DNA from: Epiperipatus broadwayi
Lineage: Eukaryota; Onychophora; Udeonychophora; Euonychophora; Peripatidae
Assembly: GCA_028023455.1 (NCBI GenBank)
Contig: JAQFVV010000056.1
Coordinates: forward strand, 6,285,717 to 6,349,716
Direction: 5' to 3'
DNA: 64,000 nucleotides
A program made the translations under genes and the position numbers. Positions 1-13,126 of this stretch are shown here, one piece after another. Within the stretch, counting starts at the first letter, position 1. Every line of letters begins with the position of its first letter. Below the pieces are notes generated by a model, which worked only from the letters and a program-made list of their open reading frames with translations, did not search any database and had not been told where the DNA came from.

Positions 1-310
1 CTACATATTTGCAAAAAAGATAGGTGATCACCAATATATGTATTTCATGCAGAACCAGCATTCATCCATTGGGCCAAATCATAATCTCTCATATATATAT
101 ATGATTTATATTAAGGTATAAATTCCTTAAACTTTATTGGACAGACTTCAACCTGCAGAACCAGCATTCATCCATTGGGCCAAATCATAATCTCTCATAT
201 ATATATATATATGATTTATATTAAGGTATAAATTCCTTAAACTTTATTGGACAGACTTCAACCTTCTCATCGTTCCAACTATTCAACTGTCTATTTCATT
301 GAAAAACTAA
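1..310 (+). repeat. Dispersed repeat R1, copy 1, with internal tandem duplication
   Basis: A unit of about 106-110 bp occurs twice in tandem (about 48-153 and 154-264), beginning TGCAGAACCAGCATTCATCC; the second copy is longer only because its central TA run has four more bases. The surrounding 1-310 sequence is recognisably related, in reverse complement, to 18780-19010 (shared blocks: ATCACCAATATATGTATTT, CCAAATCATAATCTCTCATA-like, and a TTCAACTGTC block). It is therefore a member of a dispersed family, cut by the window edge. No coding potential was seen. It could be a SINE or the 3' part of a larger element; the class is unknown. Confidence 0.6.
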
Positions 311-1319
311 CAATGGAATGCTCAAGAAACATTCAGGATTGACTTAATTAATTTCTGGATCTGCCCCATGCTTGACTTAGATAATTATTGTATCTTTCAT
401 TCTTTTATTTCAAGTTAATTCTAAAAACTCTAATTGTGGTTGAAGAAACTTTTTTTTTTTTGCTTTTTAATATATGGTTTGAAATTATTTATAATAATTC
501 AACTTAAAAATTATAAACTACTTTATAATAGCATTGAAACAAAATTGTAAAAAAAAAAAAGATAAACCAATTTGATCTAAATAGAACAAATCCATGCTCA
601 AAAGGTGATTTTTTTTCACAATTCTTACCACTCTTTTCTGATAATAAAGTTGTTAATCCTGTTAACAGAATAATAATTAATAAAACAAAATAAAACCCAA
701 TCAACAACAACAATATCTACGAAATAAAAACCATCAAATAACATCAACAAAATGTCAATATTAAACTAATGTCTCCAATCCAAAATGATGATTTTGAGTA
801 ATGATAATAATACTGATGAATTAAACAAATAAAAAAAAAAATATCCTTCCAATAGTAACATGTAACATAAAATCTGGTAACAACAACAAAAAAAAAGTCC
901 CACAAACTGAATCAATTAAAAATACTGATTTATAATATTCCATTTCTTAAAGGAAAGTAAAACATAACCCTAATATTACAGAAAAAGCCAAAACTTGAAT
1001 TTCTATAATTTCTTTCAATCAACTTATGATGATCTCAAATAACAGTAATCCCTGAAGCCAATAATACAATAGTATTTAACAATGAAACTGGAGATAGTTA
1101 TAATACAGTCATTCCTATTGCAGATTAAAATAAATTATCTTTGTAGTAGGAGCTAATATTTTATGAAAAAAGTTCAATAATAATAATTTAATTTATTAAA
1201 CATATAATTTTCTTGTGATTAAAAAAATCATGCATGGTGCTTAACAAAACTATACATGTGCAAATAAAATATAAAACAGTAATACAGTATGAAACAATCA
1301 AATAGAAATAAAAAGTTTT
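311..1319. other. AT-rich non-coding stretch
   Basis: No gene, RNA or structured repeat was recognised here. The only open frames are short, hydrophobic and typical of AT-rich noise, with several A or T homopolymers. Confidence 0.5.
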
Positions 1320-2440
1320 TCATTATCATCAATTTATAATCCAATCCATAATCAATTTCCTCAAAGTTTTTCTTGATAGGACACTAACATTAAATCCAAT
1401 GTTCCTTATAAAAATATTATAAAATTTTGAACCAAGATAACATTTTTGATACCTACAATGTGTTTTAAAAAATATTGGTTCAAATAATAAATCAAAATCA
1501 CTTGATCTAGTTATCATTATTGATTAAAAACCACTTTTAGTCATTCCCTTCTATTTAACATAATAACGTAAGTTATTTACTATAAACAATTGATCAATAG
1601 TTAAAACTCCAGCACATTTATATAATTCAAATCTTGACAAATCCAAAGGGTTAAAACAAAATAATTCTTAATGTAAAATTTTGAAGTGCTTGCAAAGATT
1701 TGAAATAGTATGCTGCAGTACCAACCCATAAGGATATATCATAACAAAGTCTGTTTTAAAAAAATTGTTTATATATACTAAACAGGACAAGTTTATACAA
1801 ACAATCTATTAATCTATAAAAAAGAAAATTAAGTTTTCATAATTTCACTTGAAGCCAAAATATATGCTTATGCCAATGTAAATATTCATCCAAAACCAAG
1901 CCAAGGTAAGATATTGTTGTAGACCTGGTAATTTTCCGACAAGAGGTTTGATTCATATAAGGTAAATCAATTAACAAGTCTTTTACTGGAATATTTTTAA
2001 GAGTATATTATATAATTAGACTTATTAATATTTAGCCATAGTCTATTGTTGTTCATCCATTGTGCAATTTTAAATAAATCTTCATTCACAAGTTTCTCTA
2101 GTAAGTTATATGAAATTGCTGAAGTAAACAAAGCAGTGTCATCTGCAAAACAAAAAAATGTTAGAATGAAGAGAAAAACCAAGAAGATCATTAATATAAA
2201 CTGTAAATAATAGTGGTTCTAGGACTGAACCCTGAGGAACATATCTGATTATTTCGGAATCATTCAAAAAACCATTAATTTTAACAAATTGGTTTCTATT
2301 ACTTAAAGAAGATTGAAACCAATCATGCATAGTATCACCTACACCACAATGATGATGATGATGATAATAATAATAATAGTAATAGTAATATTTCTGATGA
2401 TTGATATTTAATGAAGTAAAGGTCATTATTATTTGAGTCT
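1320..2440 (-). pseudogene. CR1-like LINE relic: reverse transcriptase, 3' half
   Basis: Read on the minus strand, this holds the second half of a non-LTR retrotransposon reverse transcriptase in broken frames. In order from high to low coordinates: WFQSSLSNRNQFVKINGF, then VPQGSVLEPLLFTVYINDL (the B-region motif, with a G-to-E change), the catalytic FADDTALF (about 2137-2148), a thumb-like segment QWMNNNRLWLNINKSNY, and after frame breaks a C-terminal tail near 1329-1517 including TRSSDFDLLFEP and GSKFYNIF. A GAT/AAT microsatellite (about 2349-2391) lies at the upstream end of the preserved part, and no N-terminal RT or endonuclease is seen on that side. The order of motifs is that of CR1/Rex-like elements. 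It is dead because of frameshifts, stops and 5' truncation. Confidence 0.8.
2349..2391. repeat. (GAT)n/(AAT)n microsatellite
   Basis: A short interrupted GAT then AAT/AGT trinucleotide run at the upstream (minus-strand 5') edge of the CR1-like relic. It may be the point where the copy was truncated. Confidence 0.6.
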
Positions 2441-2699
2441 AAATAATTTTTTGATGCTTATAATTTTATTCCGAAATTACTTATAAAAGAATACAAATAT
2501 ATATTTATTGAAATGTTAGCTTATTTCCAAACAATTTAAATAATATAAAAAAATTATCAGATGGTTGATTATTTCTTAATATATAAATGTAAAGCAAATT
2601 TTACATTTGCAATGAGTTTATTAGATTCTTTACACATTATCAAACCATTTTATAATATAATTGTTATTAAGCATTGGAGATAAGGAAAAATTTAATAGA

Positions 2700-5000
2700 T
2701 AAGCCGATATAAAAACTCTTCATAAGAGGATTTGATCCCAAAGATTTGTCATCAAAAAGGTGTCAGCTACCATGAACTCCATGTGCAAAGTAAAATTACA
2801 TTCATATGCAGAAGCAATGAAAGCCTCAATATTATTACCACATAATGATGGAAGAAAGCATAATGATAATGTGAGTAAAAATATAAATCTGAATGCAAGA
2901 TTTTATAGATAAACAATAAATGATCTTATTAAATTAGACATACTAATGGATATATTGCAAAAGCTTATCAACATGATGGAAGAGGCCTGGATAAAGAAGG
3001 GTGTAAGCAGAATTTCAGAGATCTTCAATGCAATAATACCGAAAGATTTTTCATTTAAATGTTTTTTTTTTTCTGATCACTCAATTACTCTAGAGATTAT
3101 AGATATAAATTGCACTCTCTACAGATTTCCATAAAAATTACTGTATGAAGTAATTACAGTAAGCAACATGTAGGACTCCATATCATGGATTGCTGATCAC
3201 CTAAATCCTAGATAAATAACTATCAAATTTTTTGTTAAAGGACAAAGAAATAGATTTGAACTAACAATTTACATACTGGAAAAATATGCTCTAATTAAAG
3301 TAAATCAGAATAGAGAAAATTATGTAACCAAAATTATAAAAAACACATATTTAAATTATGACATTAATGACTTTAAGAAACTGATGGAGCCATTTGGATC
3401 TGTAGTAATGTTCTAACCACGTATCTAAAAGATATATCTATATCAATCTTAAGTAATAATTATTATTTTAAACTGCAATTAAACAAAAATGTTAATCCAA
3501 ATGACATTCCTATGCTAATTAATAGTAAGGAAATAAAGCTCATCATAATAATACACAGCATCAAACCGCAGTATTTTAACTGTAAGCAAAGAAGTCACAA
3601 CATAAGTGCGTGTCCAAAAATTAAGTGCCCACATTGTGAAATGGGAGTGACATAAACACATCGGTACATAAAAAAATGATATGCAACATTCAGTGGGAGA
3701 AAAGTCAATCACTGGAATAATTGATGTTAACATTGATAACTCAGCAATACACAGAAAATACTAACAAGATAATATTCAAAGGCAAGATCAACTCTCGGAT
3801 CATAACATTTACCTACCCCAAAAAGACACAAGCAAAATTAATAAACAAATTCTTACAGAAGCAGTTGTAATAAACAAGACTATACAAGATATCATAGAGT
3901 TACCAATACCTGGTCCATCTTACACTGACATAAATATATATGTACTGATTATCAAATGCAAACCAGATCATCTGCAATGAAAGAAATGGGAAGGAAAAGT
4001 GATTGGCAAACCCCTGGATTAAATGAACAGAATATAGACTCTGGACTATGCTAAAAAAATTAAAAAGTCAAATATAAACTCGCCAGATTCTGATGCAGGT
4101 GATATCTTAAATAAGGAGCCAATCAACATAATAGAGGTGAGTCATGTCCAAATGTAATGGCTTATAATAAATCTACAGTTGCCACATATTGGCTTAATAT
4201 CTTTAGCTAGAACTAAACAGCTAACCCAAATAAATATATTTCTTGTTTTATTTATCATATCTATATTAATAAAAATATGATCTATCAATGTCAGAGGATT
4301 AAACTCTGTAGAAAAAAAAAAGCTTAAAAATGGCTTCATATTATTCAGGCACACATGATTGGTTTGGTGGAAACTAAGATATATAACAAAACACAAACAG
4401 ATCCATCAGGATATTCATTATTTTCCAGAGCAGCATTCTCACTTTCAGATGGAACAGGAATTGTGATAAACAAACCTATCCATTCAGTACATTTAAACTG
4501 ACATATATTGATGCATACATAGTAATTTTTATACTATACCTCATAAGTGAACATAGCATACATGTACATTTCTCCAGGTAAAATAATAATTAATACACAT
4601 ACATATATTAAACTCAAAATTTGGATCCTCAGTACAGCCTATAATCGTAATAGAAGACTTTAACATATCATACAATAAATTTGTAAAAAAAAAAATGGTT
4701 ACATCTACTGACATTTTCTCTGGATAATTTCTTCCACAGAACTCTATCTCCTTCAATAATGATAGATATTTGTCTTTAAAATGATCTTGTTATTTATTTG
4801 TCAGAATTTCATCATATGATCAGCACATCGCTCAAAAAATTCATCTTTTTCTGAACATTCTGCTGTGATGGTCTGTCTTAAAAATTACTTCTCATATAGA
4901 CCTATTACCACGACAGCTAAAACTATTAGAATACTGCTCCCAGGTCAGACTAAAGAATAACCTCAAAAATATACATATCATTATTCAAAATTTGTAACTT
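2700..5000 (+). pseudogene. LINE relic: ORF1 with zinc knuckle, then APE-type endonuclease (Tx1-like)
   Basis: A decayed plus-strand LINE. Near 2946-3420 lies an ORF1-like stretch (for example NMDSISWIADHLNP in one frame, KLMEPFGSVVMF in another). At about 3567-3640 is a gag-like zinc knuckle, YFNCKQRSHNISACP followed by CPHC; the first cysteine of the usual CxxC is a tyrosine here. From about 4278 the start of an apurinic-type endonuclease can be read: INVRGLNS, then GLVETKIYNKTQTDPSGY (the E-T-K catalytic motif) and LSDGTGIVI, and later IIVIEDFN (about 4636), corresponding to the G-D-F-N motif with G replaced by E. The reverse transcriptase is not found downstream, so the copy is 3'-deleted as well as frameshifted. 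The ORF1-then-endonuclease order and knuckle resemble Tx1/L1-type elements, possibly the same family as the LINE at 48.3 kb. Confidence 0.65.
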
Positions 5001-5731
5001 GGAAATGGACCTTGTTCTAACATAAATTGCATTTGTTGACATAATCTCAAATACAGTTGATACAATTGTGAGAACCCCACTTAAAGGTTTTAGCACTTGC
5101 AGATGAATTGTATAAGAGAATTATACTTAGTGCTATCATAGTACAGGGCTGTACAAATGTAATCATCCCTGAAGAAAACATACTGGTCAGCTTGTGACTC
5201 ACTGAAAAAACATCTGATGATAAAGAAGAAAAATATATACCTGAATCAAACCCATGGGTAGTCTAGAAAATACATTTGTTGGATACTGGGCTCCCTAAAC
5301 CATATTTTGATAGCAATCAAAATAGAAAAGCAAATCATTACAGGTGACAACATGTTGTGCCACAACATTTTGCACAGTCCATATTTTTTTAAATAAAAAT
5401 TACAAAATAAGGTAGCTGAACGAGGGTGCCACCATTTTTTTGCTTGGAATCAGATTGTGAAGACTTCTTCAATCAGGTTGTTTATTTGTTTATGAATGGC
5501 AATTACCAAATGCAATCTTTAAAACAACCTGTGATAGACTTAAATTCTAAAAAAGGAATATAATACTTAACTACTAATTATGAAACCGTTCAAAATGACT
5601 TGTATTACAACCTCAAGTAATGCCAGCCAACTTTTCAAAAAACATTCCTAGAAATCAATTTTGATCTAACTTTTACATAAATGAAAAAAATAAGTCGAAG
5701 TTGATGTGATACAGAATCATAAGTGTGCTAT

Positions 5732-5926
5732 TAAGAACAAGAACATAAAAAATATGCTGATGTTAAATGGGAAAAGTACTTAGAAAAAAAGAAGTTGGCT
5801 AAAATAGATAATTATACAGAGAGAATGAAATTGAATAGTAAATTGTTGGAGGATATTAGTAAAAGTGGAAGAGATGGGAGTCATTGCAAAAGATTATACT
5901 CAGATTATGAGATGTTTCCTGATATT
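5732..5926 (+). other. Unassigned coding-like stretch ending in a stop
   Basis: One frame is open for about 64 codons up to TAG, with a charged, non-repetitive, protein-like composition (EQEHKKYADVKWEKYL, later LLEDISKSGRDGSHCKRL and YSDYEMFPDI). An AG (ctattaag) lies directly upstream and an AATAAA occurs about 40 bp after the stop, so it could be a terminal exon. It could equally be a fragment of a transposon protein, since it is sandwiched between two LINE relics. I do not recognise the protein. Confidence 0.3.
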
Positions 5927-6169
5927 TAGATTTTAAAAAAAGCACAGTTTTCATTGCATTAGAAATAAAAATTCCTTCTTTGAAAAAAAAAATTCAATCT
6001 TTTCATATCTTTATTGAGAGACTTTATTTCAGAAAATGTTTGCTTTTGTAAAGACAGAGCATAGTCATTACGATATTAAACTTCATGAATTATTTTGTGA
6101 AAAATCACTGATAAATATATAAAATAAATTAAGCAAAAGAACTGAACTCAGTAATAGTTGAGTCTATAA

Positions 6170-6690
6170 AATTTTATATTTACTATGATATCATTTAATA
6201 TCACTTTCAATTGTCAAATAAATCAATAGTTTTCTGCATTTAAGAATTTTTAAAACTTTTAGCAAATCATTTTTCCAACACAATTACATCAATAAAGATA
6301 GTACCAGTTTTTAATTTATTTTGAAAATTCTTTTCAATATGAGTTGTAAAACATTAAAACTGTTTGTGACAGCTTCTTTCTGGACTAAACCCAGACTGAT
6401 CTATAAAGTGATGACCCTTGAGTATTGTTAAAATTCTTATTAATAAGATTGGAACATATAAAATTCATACGGGGTAATAATTTATTTTGATTATTCATGG
6501 GTTTATTTGTTTTCAAGACTGTTATAGTTTTGCTTTTATGCAAAATTTTTGAAAGATGCTATAAGAAGAATTTTACAGATTAGTTTTGCCAGGCATGCTT
6601 TGGCTTTTGATCCAAAATATTTTAGAAACTGTAATAATATGCTACTGCCTCCTGGTGCCTTTCATGGTTTTAGACATTCAAAATCAAGTT
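6170..6690 (-). pseudogene. Jockey-like LINE relic: N-terminal part of reverse transcriptase
   Basis: On the minus strand, about 6579-6623 reads FGSKAKACLAKL, followed by FPKILHKSKTITVLKTNK, matching the early RT block of Jockey-like elements (GPKA-W-A, IPK-WRKAK, LKPGKDP). Further down, about 6284-6328, KLKTGTIFIDVIV corresponds to the motif-A segment of the palm. Several stops and frameshifts separate the blocks. The same early block (GPKAKAWLAKLF) occurs on the plus strand near 57.35 kb, so the two are probably members of one family. Confidence 0.7.
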
Positions 6691-6699
6691 GAAAATTTA

Positions 6700-9600
6700 A
6701 AATATTTATTGGTATTATCAAATTGATACTAGAAAAACATTGTGAGTAGGAAATTTGTAATTATTTGCTAATGATACATTTTAATAAAAATAAAATAAGA
6801 TGATTATTTGTAGTGGAGACATAAAAATACTTATTTAAAACTGAATCTAACTTTGCATAAATTAAGCTAACAGCACCAAATTTTAAGCTTCTTAATTCAT
6901 ATATAATAAGACTAAATGAATACAGAATAAATACAATATAAACCAATCATACAAGTAATCAATAAGATAATGATAATAAACATAATAACAATAATATTCT
7001 TATACATCCTAAATGAGAAGACTAAATGTGAGCTGAAAATGTTTTAATCACAATCACTAGAGAATATGTAGTCATTACAATAGAACTAAATAATATAATA
7101 AAAAAATACAATAATAATAATAAAGCTCAAAGAATAATCATTCATAATATTTAAATTTAAAAAAGGGTGTAACACATGAACATTTTATAAGGACCTTTCT
7201 ATTTTTTTTTTTTTTTTTCATGAATAGTAAAAAATGTAATTGACAGTTCATCTATCCACCATGTTTAGAGGAAGCTTGAAAATTATTTCAGATATCTGAA
7301 ACAAAGTTAAGACTTATTTTTTAGGTAAAACAATTTATAGTCTTTCCAGACATATAATATTGATCAATAAATTAGTATTTATTTAATTCTATCTACAGAG
7401 CAAACTAATAAAATAAGGGCAAATGTTCTAACCGAACACAATTGTAATATAATACTACATCTGGATTAAGATTTACTGCTATGTTTAAAAAAAAAACAGA
7501 AAAAAAACTTTACATGTACAATATTAGCAAATGGATGAATTGAACTCAAAAAGCAAAATAAATAAATAAAGGGCAGAAAACATCAACATGATAAATTCTC
7601 AAATAATTATAATAAGGATATACATATATTTGGAATGTAAATGAATACATATACACTCATATATATATATAAACACACACGCATACATAAATGATAGTGC
7701 TTAATGATTTTACTATCCATAAATCTGCTTTTCTATACACTTACAAAATAATATATATATATTTGTTGAGTTATATATGATACATTTACTCATATAATTT
7801 ATATACAAATAAACATAAACATTTAATATAGTATTAAATAACTTAAAATTGTTGTTTAAAAAAAAACAGTAAAAAACATTTAATCATGAGTTAAAATTAA
7901 ATTTTGGCACAAATGGATTGTAATCAGTAGACTAGATGCCCTGGTGTGAGGGATGGGATTACCCCCCGTGTGGGCAAAAGTGAAGGACTCATATCCATTA
8001 TATTTCCATTCAGTACAAAGACTGATTAAAATAAGATAGACCTTCTGAACTTTTCTTTATATAGCAAAACCCATAAAGACTTTAAAATGAAAAGAGACAG
8101 TTTTAACAATATCCAGGTAACAATCCTCCTAAATAAGATTATGTTAAAACAGCCTCACCTGTAAATTCAAACCAGCACCTGTCACTAAAATAAAGCTGTC
8201 AACCATTATTATAATAATCACATAAGTTTAACATGTCAGCGTTTACCTCCAATGAAATTTTTAAAAGGATGAGTGCTTCTCAGGGACAGCAAAAAGTAAT
8301 TGAATATAATGAGAGTAACTTAAAAAAAAAAAAAAAATCTATAAGAGTAGAATAAACGTAAAACTTAATAATAGCGTGTTGATGTGCATGTACATTTATT
8401 TATGGCAATTATACATGCATATGGAGAAAGAGTAAACATACTAAAGTATATACTTCAGTGTATTATTTTTCATCAATGTTTTCATATTTAGCAAAAAACT
8501 GTCAGCAATATAACAATGTATTTATAAAATTAAGAAAACAGAATCAATCAATATTTTCAAATTATTACTGTTGTTAAACATTTTAATATTTTTTAATGGT
8601 TTCTGTCAAACATTTTGATTGGCTAATAATGTGTTTAAAAAATTAAATTTTATTTGCATTTTTGTTTAAATTGGCAATTGAACAGTGAATATAATATAAT
8701 CTGCCAATTGAACAATTATCTAAATTTTAGTGTAAAATTAAAGAATATATATATATAAACCCAGTTGAAATACTAAGAGAGAACAGTTTTTAGAATAATC
8801 ATTCATGACAACACAAACAAAAAAAAAATAAGATAACGAAAATCAATTGCTAGAATGCAAACATAATTGTTAACAAATAATATTAATTTGTGAATCTATA
8901 AAATTACAATTGTAAATAAAGATCACAAGATACAATAGAGTTCCAATCACTTGACTTTTTGTTCGAATTTATGCATCATTCCATTTTACCATAAATTATT
9001 TTCATACCAAAGATCATACTTTTTATAGTAACTTAAAGATGCAAATTTCACCTAAATTTATTATTTACTAATGGTTTACTACTATTTAACCATATTATAG
9101 AAATATAATATTATGAATTTAAATATATAAATTCTTTAACTTTTCTGAATTAGCAAACTTTTCAAAAGACCTTGAAAAAAAATGTAACCAGTTCCATGAT
9201 GAATTTAAATGAACCAATCACATCAGTTAGTCAAAGCCATATTATATTTCCAAATATCATTAGACATTTAGTCTTCAATATCTAAACAAAATCAGATCTT
9301 TATAAATGACAAGCATAATTTTTTTTTAAAAAAATGACAAATCTTTATTTATTTAAAGGGTAAACATATATTTTTACCCATGCCTACCTCTGCATACTTG
9401 CATGACTTATTTTAAATAAATATATGCACACTAAATAATTATATCATTAACTTAAATTTATAATCTCAATAACTGCTTTCCTTAACCAGCAACCTTTTCC
9501 AAAGACATTACAAAAAAAAAATTAACTGTCATCACCTAATGTGATTGCTTTAATCAAAATGTATTGTAGTGGCAGTTATATTTTTTCTGATGTCATTGTA

Positions 9601-10230
9601 AAAGGTTGCTCATTAAAAAAAATTGGTAAGATCATAAATTTAAATTAACAATATAGTTATTTAATTTGGAACATGACAGAAAAAGTGCAATGATCACAAA
9701 TGCATTAATCTAAATGATAAATAGAAATAGTAGTAAACATATGTAAATAAATTTAAAATATAATATATCACAAGTATATGAAATGTAATAATTTCAAGTT
9801 AAAAAAACGATTGTTAAACTTTACTTTGCCAATTACATTTAATACCTAAAGTATTTAAGATTTGTCATTTGGAAAAAACAAATTGTACACTGTAAAAATA
9901 TAAAAAAGTATGCTTTAATTTTAAAAATAATAATGCATGCATATCTTTTTAAAAAAATGAACATATGGCTGATGTGATTGAATATTATTCTGTCTTTTTA
10001 ATTTGCCTTTTTAAAATACAAAAGTGATCCATTCATCTGCTCTAGTTACCCATGATTTTTTATTTTTTTTTTGCTTATCTGAAAAATAAAAATTGGAAAA
10101 AAAGAAATATTGAATATTTTAAATGAGAAAACAGAAAAAAAAACTTTAAACAATATATTTGAATAACAGTTTTGCATTAAGTATTAAATAATGTTTAGAT
10201 AATTATTTTTAAAAGTTTATTTCAATAGTC
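6700..10230. other. AT-rich non-coding stretch
   Basis: About 3.5 kb with many A/T homopolymers and short TA runs. A locally less AT-rich patch is present at 7915-7985. No transposon domain, RNA gene or convincing exon was recognised. A splice-like 72-bp interval at 8247-8318 was considered and not accepted. Confidence 0.45.
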
Positions 10231-10238
10231 ATCACAAA

Positions 10239-10720
<482 letters not shown>

Positions 10721-11556
10721 GTTCTTTAATATGTGGCTGTATTGTTAATGTATATCCAACAAATATTAAAAAAGTATGTACATATAAATATTTCCTTTGA
10801 ATATTAACATTTCAGCTGGACCCATTTCTGACATAATGTTAATAGTAGAGGTCATTCAAAGATGTAATAGAAGCAGCCATGTCCAGACAATGATAGTATT
10901 GTGATCCAGAAGACTAATACAATATTAACAAGGAAATGTATTCAAAGTTGAATACAAAATATATTCTTGCAACTTTTCTCACAAAAAAAAAAAAAATTCC
11001 TTTTAGTATAAACACAGTGAAAATCCTACACAATGAATATTTTGTGCAATGTACAAATCATATAACTTATACCTTTTCCCATTAAATTTAGGTTCATATA
11101 ATGAATAACACAGAAACCAGATATGTCATGCAAAAACTTCTCTAACAGCCACTCATAGAGGAATAATGAAATTAAAGATTTAAGTAATTTCTCCATTCTT
11201 GTTTTAATCAAACAACTAGATGCATATTAAAATACTGGATAATTTTCACAGATGATAGTCATAAGCAGGATTACGATATTAAAAAATCCTATACCTTTAA
11301 TTTAAAAAAAAAATTATTCAGTCATGATTTAAATTCAAATCATAAGTATATTAAGTGGATTTCTGAGTACTACTCTACATAAAAACAAATAAAACAGTAA
11401 TAAAAACCAAATAAGATGTATTCAAATCATAAACATATTAATAGTAGAAAAATGTGCTTAAAATATTTTTCTCACAATTTATGAAAAGTTATCATCATTG
11501 TTTTGAAATCGTAGAACTTCATTTTCTCTCTCACACACACTTTTCTATTCATATCA
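10721..11556. other. Non-coding stretch
   Basis: No gene recognised. A less AT-rich patch at 10812-10920 is open for some 30 codons on the plus strand after a TTTCAG, but nothing in it is recognisable. Confidence 0.4.
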
Positions 11557-12053
11557 ATCTAGATCAGTGATCTTCAACCCTTGGTCCAGGGACCCGGGCT
11601 GCAGGAAAGTTTGTAATAACAAAATAATAAGAGTTTAAACTTTTAATTAATATGAACAATTTTTATTTATTTTTTTCATCTCATTTTTAACAAATTAAAA
11701 AAAAAGAACAGAACAAAAACAAAATTTAAAAAATCATACATAAATTAATTTGTTTTTTTTGGTTATTACAGATGTATATAGGGGGAGGGGTAGAATTAAA
11801 TTTTTTATTACTTTTCTAAAAAAATTCAAAATTAAAAAAAAGTTTTTTTATTATAGAAACTCCATAAATATATATATAATTTCATCTTCCATATTTAACA
11901 TTGTTTTGATCAGTTATAACAATTATACTCATCTAAAGCTAAGCAGTTTACATCTTTAAGAAAATTTATCTATAGACCTGCTGGTCCACGAAACCTTATT
12001 CTTATTTTTACCGGTCCGCAGGTGTGAAAAGGTTGAAGACCACTGATCTAGAT
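11557..12053. mobile_element. hAT-type non-autonomous DNA transposon (481 bp) with 8-bp TSD
   Basis: The element spans 11565-12045. The left end begins CAGTGATCTTCAACC and the right end, in reverse complement, begins CAGTGGTCTTCAACC, so the terminal inverted repeats differ at a single base over these 15 positions. Just inside are the related GGACC-rich blocks typical of the CAGTG...CAACC hAT ends. It is flanked by an exact 8-bp duplication ATCTAGAT (11557-11564 and 12046-12053), as expected for hAT elements. The interior is AT-rich and has no transposase. The short open frame at 11750-11959 is noise. It must have been moved by a transposase encoded elsewhere. Confidence 0.92.
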
Positions 12054-12412
12054 AATAATATATATTTGGTTGCAGATCAATTTACAGTGTTACTGTTACA
12101 TATAATTATTTTTTTACAATTTTTAATTTAATGTTCATTTTTTCTCATAGAAATAATTTTTGTACACAAATAATATTATAATCAATGTTTATACTCTTTT
12201 TTCAAGATTTGGTTATTAAAATTCTGCAATTGAATGTTTTTAATTGTTATTAGTATCAACTTCTTTTAAAATACTTAACATGTGTATTACATTACAACTT
12301 ATAAATAAAGATTATATTTAGGATGTTAAAAAGTTTATGGAAAACAAAATGGTCTTAATCTAATCATGATGTATAATAGTTCAATCTAAAAATAAAATAA
12401 GTTATGCTATAC

Positions 12413-12603
12413 CTTATATTATATTTTCCAAGTACATTAATAAATTCAATTTCAGAAGGTAGCAAAAAAATTAATGCTTGCCCATGGCTACCTATCCGAG
12501 CAGTTCGTCCAACTCTATGAATATAGTCTACAGGTTGAGATGGAGTATTGTATTGTATAATCCAATCAACTTTAGGAAGATCTAAACCTCGTGAAGCAAC
12601 ATC
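12413..12603 (-). CDS. DDX31: Exon of a DEAD-box RNA helicase, DDX31/Dbp7 type (motifs V and VI)
   Basis: A 191-nt internal exon on the minus strand. The acceptor is a T-rich run ending TTTTTAG before GATGTT, and the donor is AAG|GTATAGCA. It is open in one phase throughout (starts in phase 0, ends with two bases left over). It encodes helicase motif V (DVASRGLD) and motif VI ([10 protein letters not shown]), joined by [20 protein letters not shown] and followed by [14 protein letters not shown]. The spacing and the residues after motif VI fit DDX31/Dbp7, a nucleolar ATP-dependent RNA helicase of large-subunit ribosome assembly, better than the DDX18/DDX10/DDX55 groups, from my memory of those families. 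The last arginine of motif VI (the ATP finger) is intact. Neighbouring exons (LLCT before, C-terminal part after) were not found, so introns are long or the exons lie outside the window. Confidence 0.8.
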
Positions 12604-13126
12604 CTAAAAATAAAATACAAATAATAGTAAACATTATTTGAAAAAAAAAAATAGTGATTGCACAGTATTTTATTTTTAACACATAAAATTCAAATACATA
12701 AACTGAATAAATAAAATGAACCTCTAATTATATAAATGAAGTACAACATGGCTTCTAGCTTAAGTTGAATTTTTTTATAAGTTATACTACATGCAGCTTA
12801 ATAAAGACTGAGAGATGAATTGGCTTTTACATCAATTTTTAAAATTTTGTACACTTTATAAATACAGAAGTTGTTTACATAATTCTGAATTTATACAAGT
12901 CAGATTTCTGTTAATAGACAATTGCTTATAATTATAAAATAACACTTTTCACAGAAAAACTGAAAAGTTTAATGCCATTTAAACTTTCAAATTATTATAA
13001 TAATTTTGTTATTATTACCATGACTTCATCTAATTATTATAGTATTCATTATATTCAAAACCAATATTCTATTAATTTTATTAAATAAATTATAAGTGTT
13101 TAAATAATAAATCAATTATTGATTAC

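Noticed and set aside
8247-8318. Splice-like 72-nt minus-strand interval with a 14-T tract and AAG acceptor and a GTAAAC donor
   Set aside because: Its open frame reads as hydrophobic noise. In the phase needed to follow the helicase exon it meets a stop, and no similarity to a DDX31 C-terminal part is seen.
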